The notes under the pieces were generated by a model that worked only from the letters and a program-made list of their open reading frames with translations, had not been told where the DNA came from and did not search any database. Shown here piece after piece: positions 23,454 through 32,245 of a stretch of DNA of 64,000 bases; within the stretch, counting starts at the first letter, position 1, and each line of letters begins with the position of its first letter. The translations under genes were made by a program, and so were the position numbers. This DNA is from an uncultured Eggerthella sp. GTDB taxonomy: Bacteria > Actinomycetota > Coriobacteriia > Coriobacteriales > Eggerthellaceae. The stretch is from positions 1-64,000 of the forward strand of contig URBX01000004.1 in NCBI GenBank assembly GCA_900546175.1, given 5' to 3'.

Positions 23454-25217
23454 TTAATCAAGAAAGTCTTCTGGTTCGAGCTTGTCTAAAGCAAGTCTAA
23501 AATCAGCAACAACTTGATCTTCCACTTCTTTATATTCCTTAGAATCCAGTGGCAAGAAGTTAGAGAGCCTAGTTAGAGCATCATCAGTTCCTACCGCAAC
23601 AAAGGTATTTTTCATCATGCTGGTACGATAAGCATCTTCGACCAACTCGTGTGATACGGCATAGATTTCAAAACGTGACATGTTTCGAGAAAAAGCAACC
23701 AGCTCATTCACATCAAGGCCACGCATAGATGGATGTTCGCTCTGAGCAGCACGCCAGCATTTGCGGCGTTCGTCAGCGTTAGGCAAATCCATCTCTACTA
23801 CCCTAAACGAGTTCATCAAGCTCATAAAGAAAGGATCAATTTCTTCAACATGCTGAGCGGAGATAAAAACTGTTACCTCAGGAGAATCAAGCGCTGCTTT
23901 TACAAGCGCAAGAGCCTCACGCGCACCTCTTGTCAATTGCATTTGAGCAAGATTGAACAACTCATTATCAGAATGGAATTCAGGCTCAGGGAAATCCCAT
24001 AAATCCAAATCCTCGAGGATCACTGTGCACGGTGAAGAAAAGCCAACTTGAGAAATAGTATTGAGCTTTTGCTTAAAATCAGGTGAGGACATTACGCAGA
24101 GAATGGTTTGTCCTTGCGCATTTTGATCAAGTCGCAAACGGACAGCAGGTACTTCCATCTCCCCTACCGTTGCAACCATAAAGTAATTTGCGTCATCGCG
24201 AGAAGGGCAGCTGAAAATAAGTGTTCCTAAACCAGGCATACCAGGAAGTCCGTGACGGAAGTTTAATGACTTAATAAACTCAATAAATTCTTTATCGTTC
24301 TTTCTTCCCACACCAAGCTTTTTCATATCTTCAATAGCGGAATCGAACCCTGTAATGGAAGAATAGTTAAAGCGCGGACGAGATGGTTTAGTCTCCTGTT
24401 TTGCCTGACGATTCTTTTTTGCAGGAATGATGATTTGAGGCATTGGACCTGAAGGCATCGAAATGGTTGGAACTACCGATGAGCCCTCAACTTGATTAGC
24501 GCCCAGATTCAACGCTTTATTCAATTCCTCTTTGCCATTCGTTTCTTGATTAGGTTTTTGAGAAGCCTGGTCCTCTTCAGATACGTGAGTATTTGGAGAC
24601 TTCCAATTAAGGAAACCTGGCTCTTTGAAGGAATCGTTTTTAGCTTCTTCATTCGAACGAGCAGGTTCTTTATTTTCTGAAGAAGCAGATACTCTATGGG
24701 CGTCAAAGGAAGTTGGGAATGTAGGCGCTAACCCACCATCTACTGAAGGGTTTTCAAACTTCACATCAAGGTTTACCCCAGGAAGATCTGCTAAATCTGA
24801 CAAACCAGGAATGATTTCTGAAAGATCCTGATTCATGAAATTAATCATGCCCTCAATTGCTTCACGCGGAACCCCAACTTCTTCAAGCTTATCAAGAGAA
24901 AGTGATTGTAATTCAGAAGCATGCTTGAGCATTTGCTCTTCAGTCCAAAGTGGTTCCATTCTTTCGAAGATATATTCCGCTAAAGCTCGTTGCTTTGTCT
25001 CAACGGCAAGCGACCATGCTCTCTCTACACCCTGAAGAGATTCAATGCTCGGACTAATATCTTCCTGTAATGAACGTTCAAAAGCGGCCATATATAAATG
25101 TATTGCTAGCACTTTATCGCCAGCGTTAACAGCAGCAGTTGCACGCTGCAAAAAATCCTTGGAAGAGTTGGAATGATTGTTAGAAGAAGGAATATTACTA
25201 TAATTCATGCTTTCCAC
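23454..25217 (-). CDS. Unknown protein with a degenerate AAA+ domain
   Basis: A 587-residue protein of unknown function. Start GTG 25217 is chosen for the AGGAGG site 8 nt upstream; an ATG at 25208 is the alternative. Residues 1-150 are helical, 160-290 are low-complexity and polar, and the C-terminal 300 residues resemble an AAA+ ATPase: GMPGLGTL at the Walker A position (Lys replaced by Thr), VILEDLDLWD at Walker B, VFISAQHVEEIDP at sensor 1, and a lid with DLPNADERRKCWRAA and SRNMSRFEIYAVSHELVEDA. Without the Walker A Lys it probably does not hydrolyse ATP. It precedes the MutY-like gene by 8 nt, so the two form an operon. A palindrome covers its -10 box. Confidence 0.75.
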   Translation of the reverse strand: MESMNYSNIPSSNNHSNSSKDFLQRATAAVNAGDKVLAIHLYMAAFERSLQEDISPSIESLQGVERAWSLAVETKQRALAEYIFERMEPLWTEEQMLKHASELQSLSLDKLEEVGVPREAIEGMINFMNQDLSEIIPGLSDLADLPGVNLDVKFENPSVDGGLAPTFPTSFDAHRVSASSENKEPARSNEEAKNDSFKEPGFLNWKSPNTHVSEEDQASQKPNQETNGKEELNKALNLGANQVEGSSVVPTISMPSGPMPQIIIPAKKNRQAKQETKPSRPRFNYSSITGFDSAIEDMKKLGVGRKNDKEFIEFIKSLNFRHGLPGMPGLGTLIFSCPSRDDANYFMVATVGEMEVPAVRLRLDQNAQGQTILCVMSSPDFKQKLNTISQVGFSSPCTVILEDLDLWDFPEPEFHSDNELFNLAQMQLTRGAREALALVKAALDSPEVTVFISAQHVEEIDPFFMSLMNSFRVVEMDLPNADERRKCWRAAQSEHPSMRGLDVNELVAFSRNMSRFEIYAVSHELVEDAYRTSMMKNTFVAVGTDDALTRLSNFLPLDSKEYKEVEDQVVADFRLALDKLEPEDFLD

Positions 25218-25247
25218 GCAGCGCACCTCCTAATTCAAATAATTAAT

Positions 25248-25271
25248 TTGGCACCTATTATAGGGTGCCAA
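25248..25271 (-). promoter_or_regulatory. Palindrome centred on a -10 box upstream of the AAA+-like gene
   Basis: TTGGCACC (25248-25255) and GGTGCCAA (25264-25271) are perfect 8-bp arms flanking 8 nt that read CTATAATA on the minus strand, giving a TATAAT -10 box exactly in the middle. No strong -35 is seen. An operator over a promoter fits best. It could also act as a hairpin terminator for the upstream HAD gene (stop at 25318). Confidence 0.5.
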
Positions 25272-25317
25272 CAATACTACCAAGTAAATTACAAAAGAAA
25301 AATAATAATGATAATAC

Positions 25318-26007
25318 TTAACGCCACTCAAGAATAGTCCAACCAAAACGCTTGGCGTAACGTTTTAATGGTTTGTCGGGCGAAACAGCACAAGGATGCT
25401 TAGAAGCAGCAAGCATAAACTTATCTGAGTGATGATCACCATACGCATATTCCAAACTCCAGTTTCCCTTACCAAATTCCTCATCTGCTGCTTTGGTAAT
25501 AACACGGAGCTTTTCTTCACCCTCAACAGGAAGACCAAGAACTTTACGCGTATAGTTTCCGTTTTCGTCAACTAACATTCGCGTAGAAAACTGCCGGGAA
25601 TAGTTATGCCTTTTGCAAGCTTCTTGTGCAATTGGTTCAAACGTTGCGGAAACCATCCACACTACACGTCCTGATTCACGATGACGATTAATGGAATCTT
25701 GAGCTAAAGAGCGAAAACGCTGTTCAATTTTTTCCTCGTAGAACTTTACCAGAAACGCATCAGCCTCTTCTTTTGGCATTCCTTCAAAAGCCGAAAAGAC
25801 TAAGCCACGGACGTAACTCTCATTTTGAGGTAAGCGAAATTTATATCGAAGTGCCCAAAAGCCAATACGGGTTAAAACCGTCTTACGCAAAAGCCTATGA
25901 TTCCACAAATAGCGAACAAGAATAACAGGAGAATTTCCCGTTATTGAAGTACCGTCAAAGTCATAAACGACTAACTCAATAGGTTTCTTGTTCTCATTAT
26001 CCGTCAT
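25318..26007 (-). CDS. HAD-IB family phosphatase
   Basis: A 229-aa cytoplasmic haloacid-dehalogenase hydrolase. Motif I is VVYDFDGTSITGNS (residues 13-26, nucleophile Asp and acid Asp). Motif II is likely VVWMVSATFEPIAQEACKRH, a Ser in the HAD-IB style, and motif IV/III lies in YAYGDHHSDKFMLAAS with the metal-binding Asp pair. The group includes phosphoserine phosphatase and lipid-phosphate phosphatases; the substrate here cannot be set. It is a single gene upstream of the AAA+-like operon. Confidence 0.88.
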   Translation of the reverse strand: MTDNENKKPIELVVYDFDGTSITGNSPVILVRYLWNHRLLRKTVLTRIGFWALRYKFRLPQNESYVRGLVFSAFEGMPKEEADAFLVKFYEEKIEQRFRSLAQDSINRHRESGRVVWMVSATFEPIAQEACKRHNYSRQFSTRMLVDENGNYTRKVLGLPVEGEEKLRVITKAADEEFGKGNWSLEYAYGDHHSDKFMLAASKHPCAVSPDKPLKRYAKRFGWTILEWR

Positions 26008-26174
26008 GGCTGTTTATATCTAACTTTTCTGCCTACTTAAGTAGAGCTCACAGTAGTTTATTATTTAATTTCAATACCTTTTGAAAATAGGTGTCTAACA
26101 CTATAGCATCAATCACCTATCAAAAAGCAGAAAACATATACTTAGAGTCTATACAAAAACAGTAACTAAAACAA

Positions 26175-26196
26175 AAAACCACCCGAAGGTGGTTTT
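26175..26196 (-). terminator. Terminator of tRNA-Asp
   Basis: AAAACCACC (26175-26183) and GGTGGTTTT (26188-26196) form a 9-bp stem around CGAA. On the minus strand it is followed by TTTTTTGTTTTAG, directly after the tRNA. Confidence 0.85.
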
Positions 26197-26208
26197 GAAT
26201 AATTAAAC

Positions 26209-26285
<77 letters not shown>

Positions 26286-26307
26286 ATTTGCCTTTGCAGC
26301 GAGATTC

Positions 26308-26335
26308 ATTATACCGATATATAACCAGGACGCAA
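26308..26335 (-). promoter_or_regulatory. tRNA-Asp promoter
   Basis: On the minus strand TTGCGT (26330-26335) and TATAAT (26308-26313) are 16 nt apart, about 22 nt before the mature tRNA 5' end. Confidence 0.7.
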
Positions 26336-26408
26336 GTAAAAATATTAAAAAAGTTGATTATTTATTTCTCAGCTTTTTAAATCTTTTATTGCGTGTGCCA
26401 CAATCTCT

Positions 26409-27464
26409 CTACTGCTTCTTTCTATCCACTTTCACAAGAAGGGTTTTCATTGCTTCGCTAGAAATAGGAGCAATCCTCCTTGCAACCTTCTCTCCAGCTT
26501 GCGCAACTTTAGGACCAGCAACCGAGACTGCTTTTTTATAGAGAGGCTGAGTTGCAACAAATCCTGCTGCTTCCATAACACCCTGGCGAGCATCGCTTAC
26601 TACTGCTGCAAGGCCAGCCATATCGCCACCATTCTCAAAGTAGTCAATAGCAGCATTACCTACCACAACAGTACCTGCATAACCCATACCAGCTTTTATT
26701 ACCGGGCCAATGGCAGGAATAAGACCAGCAACCTGGCGAGAAATACCCCTAAATAACAATGCGCCACCAATTACGGCACCAATTTCTTTTACACGGTCTT
26801 TAGAAAGTGGTTGACCATATGCTGCAGCAATCTGAAGAATCATCTTTGCTTGATTTGCGGTCATGATAGGCATGTCGGCAGCAGGAGAAAAAGCAATTAA
26901 TCCAACACCGGCATTTTCTGCAGCAGTGAGATTTACCGAAGCTTTCGCAATAGGCTTACGCACAAATGGATACGCTAAAGAAAACGCCAGTTTTTTGTCT
27001 TCAGCATACTTTGCAACCCAAGAACCAATTTGATCAGCAAGTTCGCCCTTAATATCTTCGTCAAGAGGTTGACCCACTTTTGCAGAGACCACATCGCGCG
27101 CATCTAATGGCTTATTTGCCTCTTTTGCAATCTCTTCAAGGCCTTCTGCATCCATAGTAACAATAAGAGTTGGTTTACCTTCCGCCTTAAATGCTGCTGC
27201 AATATCAACAAGGTCTTTATTTTCGCCTGCAGCAATTACGACAACATCGCAGTTAAGAGATGGATCGGGGGTTTGAGTAGGAAAATAGCTCACCATCACG
27301 CGAGCGTTTGGCGACTCTGTATTAAATCCTGCTCTTACAAAGGATTGGAATGAAGGACTAGCCGTTTCATCAATGAGGATATTTACTGAAACAGGAGTCT
27401 TTTTTGCTTGCTCAATATCTAACGCAGCACTGAATAATTCTGGAATATCAATAGGACTTTTCAT
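26409..27464 (-). CDS. DUF697-like protein at the end of the cell-elongation operon
   Basis: A 351-aa protein. The first 150 residues look like a small nucleotide-fold domain without a Walker A motif (SVNILIDETAS, CDVVVIAAGENKDLVDIAAAF, PTLIVTMDAEGL). The second half resembles DUF697: MTANQAKMILQIAAAYGQPLSKDRVKEIGAVIGGALLFRGISRQVAGLIPAIGPVIKAGMGYAGTVVVGNAAIDYFENGG, which includes amphipathic or membrane-associated helices. DUF697 is found in YcjF-type and GTPase-associated membrane proteins. It starts 14 nt after the rodA stop, so it is the last gene of the mreBCD-PBP2-rodA group; a role in envelope growth is inferred from position. Confidence 0.72.
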   Translation of the reverse strand: MKSPIDIPELFSAALDIEQAKKTPVSVNILIDETASPSFQSFVRAGFNTESPNARVMVSYFPTQTPDPSLNCDVVVIAAGENKDLVDIAAAFKAEGKPTLIVTMDAEGLEEIAKEANKPLDARDVVSAKVGQPLDEDIKGELADQIGSWVAKYAEDKKLAFSLAYPFVRKPIAKASVNLTAAENAGVGLIAFSPAADMPIMTANQAKMILQIAAAYGQPLSKDRVKEIGAVIGGALLFRGISRQVAGLIPAIGPVIKAGMGYAGTVVVGNAAIDYFENGGDMAGLAAVVSDARQGVMEAAGFVATQPLYKKAVSVAGPKVAQAGEKVARRIAPISSEAMKTLLVKVDRKKQ

Positions 27465-27478
27465 GTACGCCCCTCTCG

Positions 27479-28660
27479 CTAGCGATTACTGTGAACCCAA
27501 ACAGAATTAATTAAACCTAACATTACAAAGTTTACCAACATAAAGGAGGAACCGAAACTAACAAATGGAAGAGGAATGCCTGTAATAGGCATCAAACCAA
27601 TGTCCATTCCAATATTTTCGAAAATTTGGAAAATCCACATACCAACAATAGCAACCACAATAATAGTGCCGAACAAATCGTTGGAATTACGCGCAATCTT
27701 TAAGCAGACAACAATTAAAGCAATGTACAAACCAAGAAGTACTATTGCTCCCACAAAACCAAACTCTTCAGCAAGGATGCAGAATACGAAGTCGGTTGGT
27801 GCTTCAGGCAAAAAGCCTAAAGAAGACTGAGTTGCCTGCATAAAGCCTTTTCCGAAAAGACCGCCTGAACCAATAGCAATCTTTGCCTGTTGTAAGTTAT
27901 AACCATCACCTGAGGTGTCGTAGGAAGAATCCAAGAATACGAGCAAGCGCGAGCGTTGGTAGTCTTTAAGTAAAACGTCTTTTCCTGCAATACTATCCAC
28001 CAGCGGGTCTACAAGAAAGAGCAATACAACAGCTCCAACAATTATGCCTACCGTTCCTACAATAAAGCGCCAGTTAGCACCACCAGCAATAAGCGCAAAG
28101 CCAATGATGGCGAGATAAACCATGCCAGTACCAGCATCTGGTTGCGTCATAACGCAAATGAAAGGAATAATTAAGATACCTACACACTTGAGGTATTCGC
28201 GTAAATCATCAAGCTTTCCCCCATAACGTGCCATAACGCTTGCAGCCAAAAGCACTACGGTAACTTTCGCAAATTCTCCTGGCTGAAGCTGGATTCCAAC
28301 CTTAATCCACGATTGCGCACCCTTTGACTCAACGCCAATAAAAGGTAAATGAGGCGAAAGAATAAGCACGACATTAATAATCAAGAACACCATCGTGAGG
28401 CCCGAAAGCGCATGATAATCAATACGACTTATGACAATCATAAAGATAAGGCCTAATCCTACACCTATTGCTTGGCGAGAAAAACTGTAATCAACGTCAG
28501 AAGCACATGCTGAGAACTGAACAATGAGTCCGTATATAACCAAACAAGCTGCGATAAAAGCAAAAGAAGGATTTAAATATTTAAATCGGCGAGGCTGAGA
28601 TTGCTTCAACAAATCAGGATCGCGGGGTTGTACCGAATTAATCTGATACATCTGAGCCAT
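27479..28660 (-). CDS. rodA: Rod shape-determining protein RodA
   Basis: A SEDS-family peptidoglycan glycosyltransferase that works with the class B penicillin-binding protein encoded just upstream to build the side wall. ATG 28660 is taken as start; TTG codons at 28666 and 28684 near the GGAGGTGAGG site are alternatives, so the start is uncertain. The 393-aa protein has about ten membrane helices. SEDS signatures include GAQSWIKVGIQLQPGEFAKV, QPDAGTGMVYL and the C-terminal GMDIGLMPITGIPLPFVSFGSS. It overlaps the end of the PBP2 gene by 23 nt. Confidence 0.95.
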   Translation of the reverse strand: MAQMYQINSVQPRDPDLLKQSQPRRFKYLNPSFAFIAACLVIYGLIVQFSACASDVDYSFSRQAIGVGLGLIFMIVISRIDYHALSGLTMVFLIINVVLILSPHLPFIGVESKGAQSWIKVGIQLQPGEFAKVTVVLLAASVMARYGGKLDDLREYLKCVGILIIPFICVMTQPDAGTGMVYLAIIGFALIAGGANWRFIVGTVGIIVGAVVLLFLVDPLVDSIAGKDVLLKDYQRSRLLVFLDSSYDTSGDGYNLQQAKIAIGSGGLFGKGFMQATQSSLGFLPEAPTDFVFCILAEEFGFVGAIVLLGLYIALIVVCLKIARNSNDLFGTIIVVAIVGMWIFQIFENIGMDIGLMPITGIPLPFVSFGSSFMLVNFVMLGLINSVWVHSNR

Positions 28661-30740
28661 TTGCAACCTCACCTCCTGTTTCAATTGGTTGAAGATCTAT
28701 TGATAATTCCCCTCGGTCATATTTAATTGCCGCATCCATAATACGTGCCGCTACAGGAGAAGCAACTGCACCACCAGAACCACCTTCTTCGATACAGATA
28801 CTTAACGCATAACGAGGGTTTTCATACGGTGCATAACAGGCAAACCACGCAAAGTCCTGCTTGCCCGCCACCTCAGCAGTACCGGTTTTTGCCGCAACAG
28901 AAAAATCTAGCGAACCGAAGTCCCCATAAACATCAGAGTTTTCAGTTGCAACAGCATACAGTCCATCTTGAACAATATGGAGATTCTCTTCCGAAACCTC
29001 AGGTGAATGAATTTCTTCTGCGCCCTTTTCAAGAACCTTATCTCCCGAAGAGTTTCTTACTTCCTTTAAAAGATGCGGAGTAAGAAGCTTACCTGAAGCA
29101 ATTGCAGCATATGAACGAGATACTTGTAAAGGAGTTACCAAAACATAACCCTGACCAATAACCATGTTCGACATGTCGCCAGGAAGCCATTGCGCTTCTT
29201 CAGGAACATCCTTAAAGTATTCTTCTTTCCATTCTGGAGTTGGAATTCTACCTGCTGCTTCACCCGTAATATCAATACCAGTCAAGTTAGAGTAACCATA
29301 CTGCTTAATGAAATCTTGCAATGCGGTATCACCAATCGAAGCGCGCGCATTGTAGAAGTCCTTAGCAATTTCATAAAAAACAACGTCGCACGAATTAACA
29401 TAGCCGCCACGCAAATTTAAGTATCCATGACCAGAATGATTCCAGCATTTTTGAGGATATTTTTCACCGAAGCCCGTCCAGGTGCCTTCGCAATCCCATT
29501 CTTTGTCTGCCGTTGCAAACCCATACGTCAGACCTGCCATGCCTGAAAAAGCCTTGAAACAAGATGCCGCAGGATAGGTACCCGCAATAGCGCGATTCAT
29601 CAAAGGGTAATGAGATTCTTCGGTCTGATATTCATCCCAAATATCCTGCGAAATACCACCAATAAACTGTTCTGGCTCATAGGTAGGATAATTAGCCAGC
29701 GCAAGAATGCCACCAGTTTCTACATCCATTACTACAACACTTGCAGCAGTGCCTACGCCACCTTGCACCAAATCACGAAGAGCGGTATCGGCAACGTATT
29801 GAACCTGCGAGCTGATAGTTAAATAAATATCATTACCTTTAGTTGGCTCAAGCTCACTTACAACCTGTTTAACAGCGCCGCTTGCATCGGTAACCAACAC
29901 ACGTTGACCATGATCACCAGCAATCAGGTCGTCGTATGCCTGCTCAATGCCGCTTTTACCAACCACATCACCACTATTAACGGTTCGCCCCTCAGCAACA
30001 TTTTTCATATCATCTTCGGAAGCAGTTCCCACATAACCCAGAACATGTGAACCAAGAGCACCATAAGGATACGTACGCGTAGTTCGAATTTCGGTAGTCA
30101 CTCCAGGAAACGCTTCTTTGTGTTCAGCGATAAAAGCTACCGAACGCAAGGAAACATCGCTTGCAACCACACGCTGACTTTGTGCTCCAGATGATGTGTC
30201 TTTAATGCGCGTGAGGACAATATCAAAAGGAATGCCTAAAAGCGCCGATAAGCGAAGAACCACATCATAATTGTCAGCTACATCAGCATCTGCAAGAACC
30301 GTTTGAACTTGACGGTTAGTAACTAAAGCAACGCCGTCACAGTCATATATTACGCCACGTGGTGCAGGCGTAGCTACCGTGGTATACAGGTTTTCTTCCG
30401 CTTCTTGTTTATACGAAGCCGACTCAATGACCTGCATAGAAAAAAGCTTTGCGGTTAGAACACCAAACACGCCCGCTACAATAACCCCTAGCGCAGTAAA
30501 ACGGGAACGCATGCTTTCTTGTGAAACTTTTGAAGGGGATGAAGTAATTACCGAAGACTTACCACCAAAGGAACCCACTTTAGGTGCTTGAGCCGATACG
30601 CCCACAGACATAATGCTCTTAACCCCCATTTTTTTGCGGGTCCTCACCTGGGATGTATTGGAACGAACACGAAATACTACGATAGCAATAATGCCCAATA
30701 CAACAAGTGCAGCAAGGGTAACAAGTATGGCAGTTATCAC
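28638..30740 (-). CDS. mrdA: Penicillin-binding protein 2 (class B transpeptidase)
   Basis: It cross-links peptidoglycan outside the membrane during elongation. The 700-aa protein begins with a hydrophobic helix (MITAILVTLAALVVLGIIAIVVF), a Ser-rich linker, then the usual signal-anchor helix near residues 80-100, a dimerisation domain (ATPAPRGVIYDCDGVAL), and the transpeptidase domain. Active-site motifs are AASCFKAFSG (S-x-x-K), NSCDVVFYEI (S-x-D) and AAKTGTAEV (K-T-G). The extra N-terminal helix before the linker is unusual for PBP2. The start GTG 30740 is supported by GAGAAGG upstream; it lies 14 nt after mreD. Confidence 0.95.
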   Translation of the reverse strand: MITAILVTLAALVVLGIIAIVVFRVRSNTSQVRTRKKMGVKSIMSVGVSAQAPKVGSFGGKSSVITSSPSKVSQESMRSRFTALGVIVAGVFGVLTAKLFSMQVIESASYKQEAEENLYTTVATPAPRGVIYDCDGVALVTNRQVQTVLADADVADNYDVVLRLSALLGIPFDIVLTRIKDTSSGAQSQRVVASDVSLRSVAFIAEHKEAFPGVTTEIRTTRTYPYGALGSHVLGYVGTASEDDMKNVAEGRTVNSGDVVGKSGIEQAYDDLIAGDHGQRVLVTDASGAVKQVVSELEPTKGNDIYLTISSQVQYVADTALRDLVQGGVGTAASVVVMDVETGGILALANYPTYEPEQFIGGISQDIWDEYQTEESHYPLMNRAIAGTYPAASCFKAFSGMAGLTYGFATADKEWDCEGTWTGFGEKYPQKCWNHSGHGYLNLRGGYVNSCDVVFYEIAKDFYNARASIGDTALQDFIKQYGYSNLTGIDITGEAAGRIPTPEWKEEYFKDVPEEAQWLPGDMSNMVIGQGYVLVTPLQVSRSYAAIASGKLLTPHLLKEVRNSSGDKVLEKGAEEIHSPEVSEENLHIVQDGLYAVATENSDVYGDFGSLDFSVAAKTGTAEVAGKQDFAWFACYAPYENPRYALSICIEEGGSGGAVASPVAARIMDAAIKYDRGELSIDLQPIETGGEVANGSDVSD

Positions 30741-30754
30741 AGCCTTCTCATCCC

Positions 30755-31291
30755 CTATCGAAATGAACGACCAGAAGATACGGTCCAGGCATCAGTCTGT
30801 TCAGCTGAAAGCCCCAGTTTTATCGTAATAACAAGAATTATTGCAGCAATTACGGAGTCGTATACCACTTCTGGAATAACGCGACCAACAAAGAGCTCTA
30901 AGAATAATGCTTGATATCCCGTAATTAATAAAACTATCACGTATACCAGCAAAAATGCAAAGAGAGAAACCGCCGAAGCAATTAACGACATTGGCAAAGA
31001 GCTTTTATCCATTACCTCAAAACCACGTGATAGTGCAAATGAAATAAGCAACAAAAGCAAAGAGGTTAAGCCTACTGGGCCTGAACCAAGAAGATCGGAA
31101 ATCAAGCCCAACACAAAAGCATACCCATAAGTACTGTCAGGCTTTCTCATAATTGAAAGAACAATAACGAAAGCCACAATAAAATTTGGCACTACAGAAA
31201 AGAGTGAAATCATAGGCGCTACCACAATCTGAAGCACCACACACACAACCGCAGAAATCAAAGGAATGAGCTGGCTTTTAATTGCTGGCAT
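30755..31291 (-). CDS. mreD: Rod shape-determining protein MreD
   Basis: A 178-aa membrane protein with about five helices, typical of MreD (MPAIKSQLIPLISAVVCVVLQIVVAPMISLF; GYAFVLGLISDLLGSGPVGLTSLLLLL). It is part of the elongasome with MreB, MreC, RodA and PBP2. Sequence conservation in MreD is low, and the gene order is strong evidence. Its ATG shares a base with the mreC stop codon (TAATG), so the two are translationally coupled. Confidence 0.93.
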   Translation of the reverse strand: MPAIKSQLIPLISAVVCVVLQIVVAPMISLFSVVPNFIVAFVIVLSIMRKPDSTYGYAFVLGLISDLLGSGPVGLTSLLLLLISFALSRGFEVMDKSSLPMSLIASAVSLFAFLLVYVIVLLITGYQALFLELFVGRVIPEVVYDSVIAAIILVITIKLGLSAEQTDAWTVSSGRSFR

Positions 31292-32232
31292 TATTGACCC
31301 TCTCCTTCCTGAGACGAAGCTTTTGGAGTTACTGATGAAATTACTGCATTCGCTTCGTTTGGATTATCGGATGCAGCACCAGCATTAGACATACCGTGAA
31401 CAACTAGCACTTCACTAATTGAACCAAGCTGAGCGTTTGGAGTAACAACAATAGTGCGAAGCGCATCACCAGGACGCGTTTCAACCTTTGCAACAGTACC
31501 TACTACCAAGCCTCGATAGTAGCCACCACCAAGCCCAGAAGTAATAATCGCATCGCCCACATTTACTGTTACGGAATCGTCAATACCTTCTAAATAGAGG
31601 GTACCCTCAACTGAACCAGTGAGCATACCTTCAGCACGAGAAGACTGAATTAATACCGAAATACCACTCTGAGCATCGTTAATTAAGCGAACTTGGGAAG
31701 TATAGGGAGTTACCGAAATGACTTGACCAATTACTCCAGTAGATCCCATTACCGGCATACCCGCAGTAACACCAGAGGCCGAACCTGCATCAATAGTAAT
31801 AACCCGATTGAAAGAATCGGTAGAATAGCCAATTACGCGTGCAGAAGTTGAGGTGAAACCATACGCATCATTAAGATTCAACAATGATTCAAGTCGTTGA
31901 GCTTCCTGACGATATTCTTCAAGTTCAACAACCATCTGTGCTAGCTTTTCATTATTTTCACGCAACTTACTCATAGAAACGTCAGTTGCAGTCAAATCCT
32001 CAACCGTTGTGGTTGCAGACACGGCTAATGAGCCTGTAGTAGTGCCTATAGCACTAAACGGGCTCACTAATCCAGAAGTAGTATTTTGAAGAGAATGAAG
32101 TGGACCTTCATCACCCTCCCTTGTGTACAAAACTACCAAAGCAAGAGAGAGTACTAGAAGGACAACACACAAGGCGCCACCCCCTAGCCGGCCTGCGAAT
32201 TGCAATCGTCTACCGTTTGTTTTTAGAGGCAT
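31291..32232 (-). CDS. mreC: Rod shape-determining protein MreC
   Basis: A 313-aa bitopic protein: a basic cytoplasmic N terminus, one helix at about residues 15-35 (LCVVLLVLSLALVVLY), a coiled coil near 75-110 (MSKLRENNEKLAQMVVELEEYRQEAQRLESLL) and the periplasm-side beta domain (ARVIGYSTDSFNRVITIDAGSASGVTAGMPVMGS ... GVIGQVISV). It bridges MreB to PBP2/RodA. It lies 13 nt after mreB. Confidence 0.96.
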   Translation of the reverse strand: MPLKTNGRRLQFAGRLGGGALCVVLLVLSLALVVLYTREGDEGPLHSLQNTTSGLVSPFSAIGTTTGSLAVSATTTVEDLTATDVSMSKLRENNEKLAQMVVELEEYRQEAQRLESLLNLNDAYGFTSTSARVIGYSTDSFNRVITIDAGSASGVTAGMPVMGSTGVIGQVISVTPYTSQVRLINDAQSGISVLIQSSRAEGMLTGSVEGTLYLEGIDDSVTVNVGDAIITSGLGGGYYRGLVVGTVAKVETRPGDALRTIVVTPNAQLGSISEVLVVHGMSNAGAASDNPNEANAVISSVTPKASSQEGEGQ

Positions 32233-32245
32233 TGCCTAATAACTC

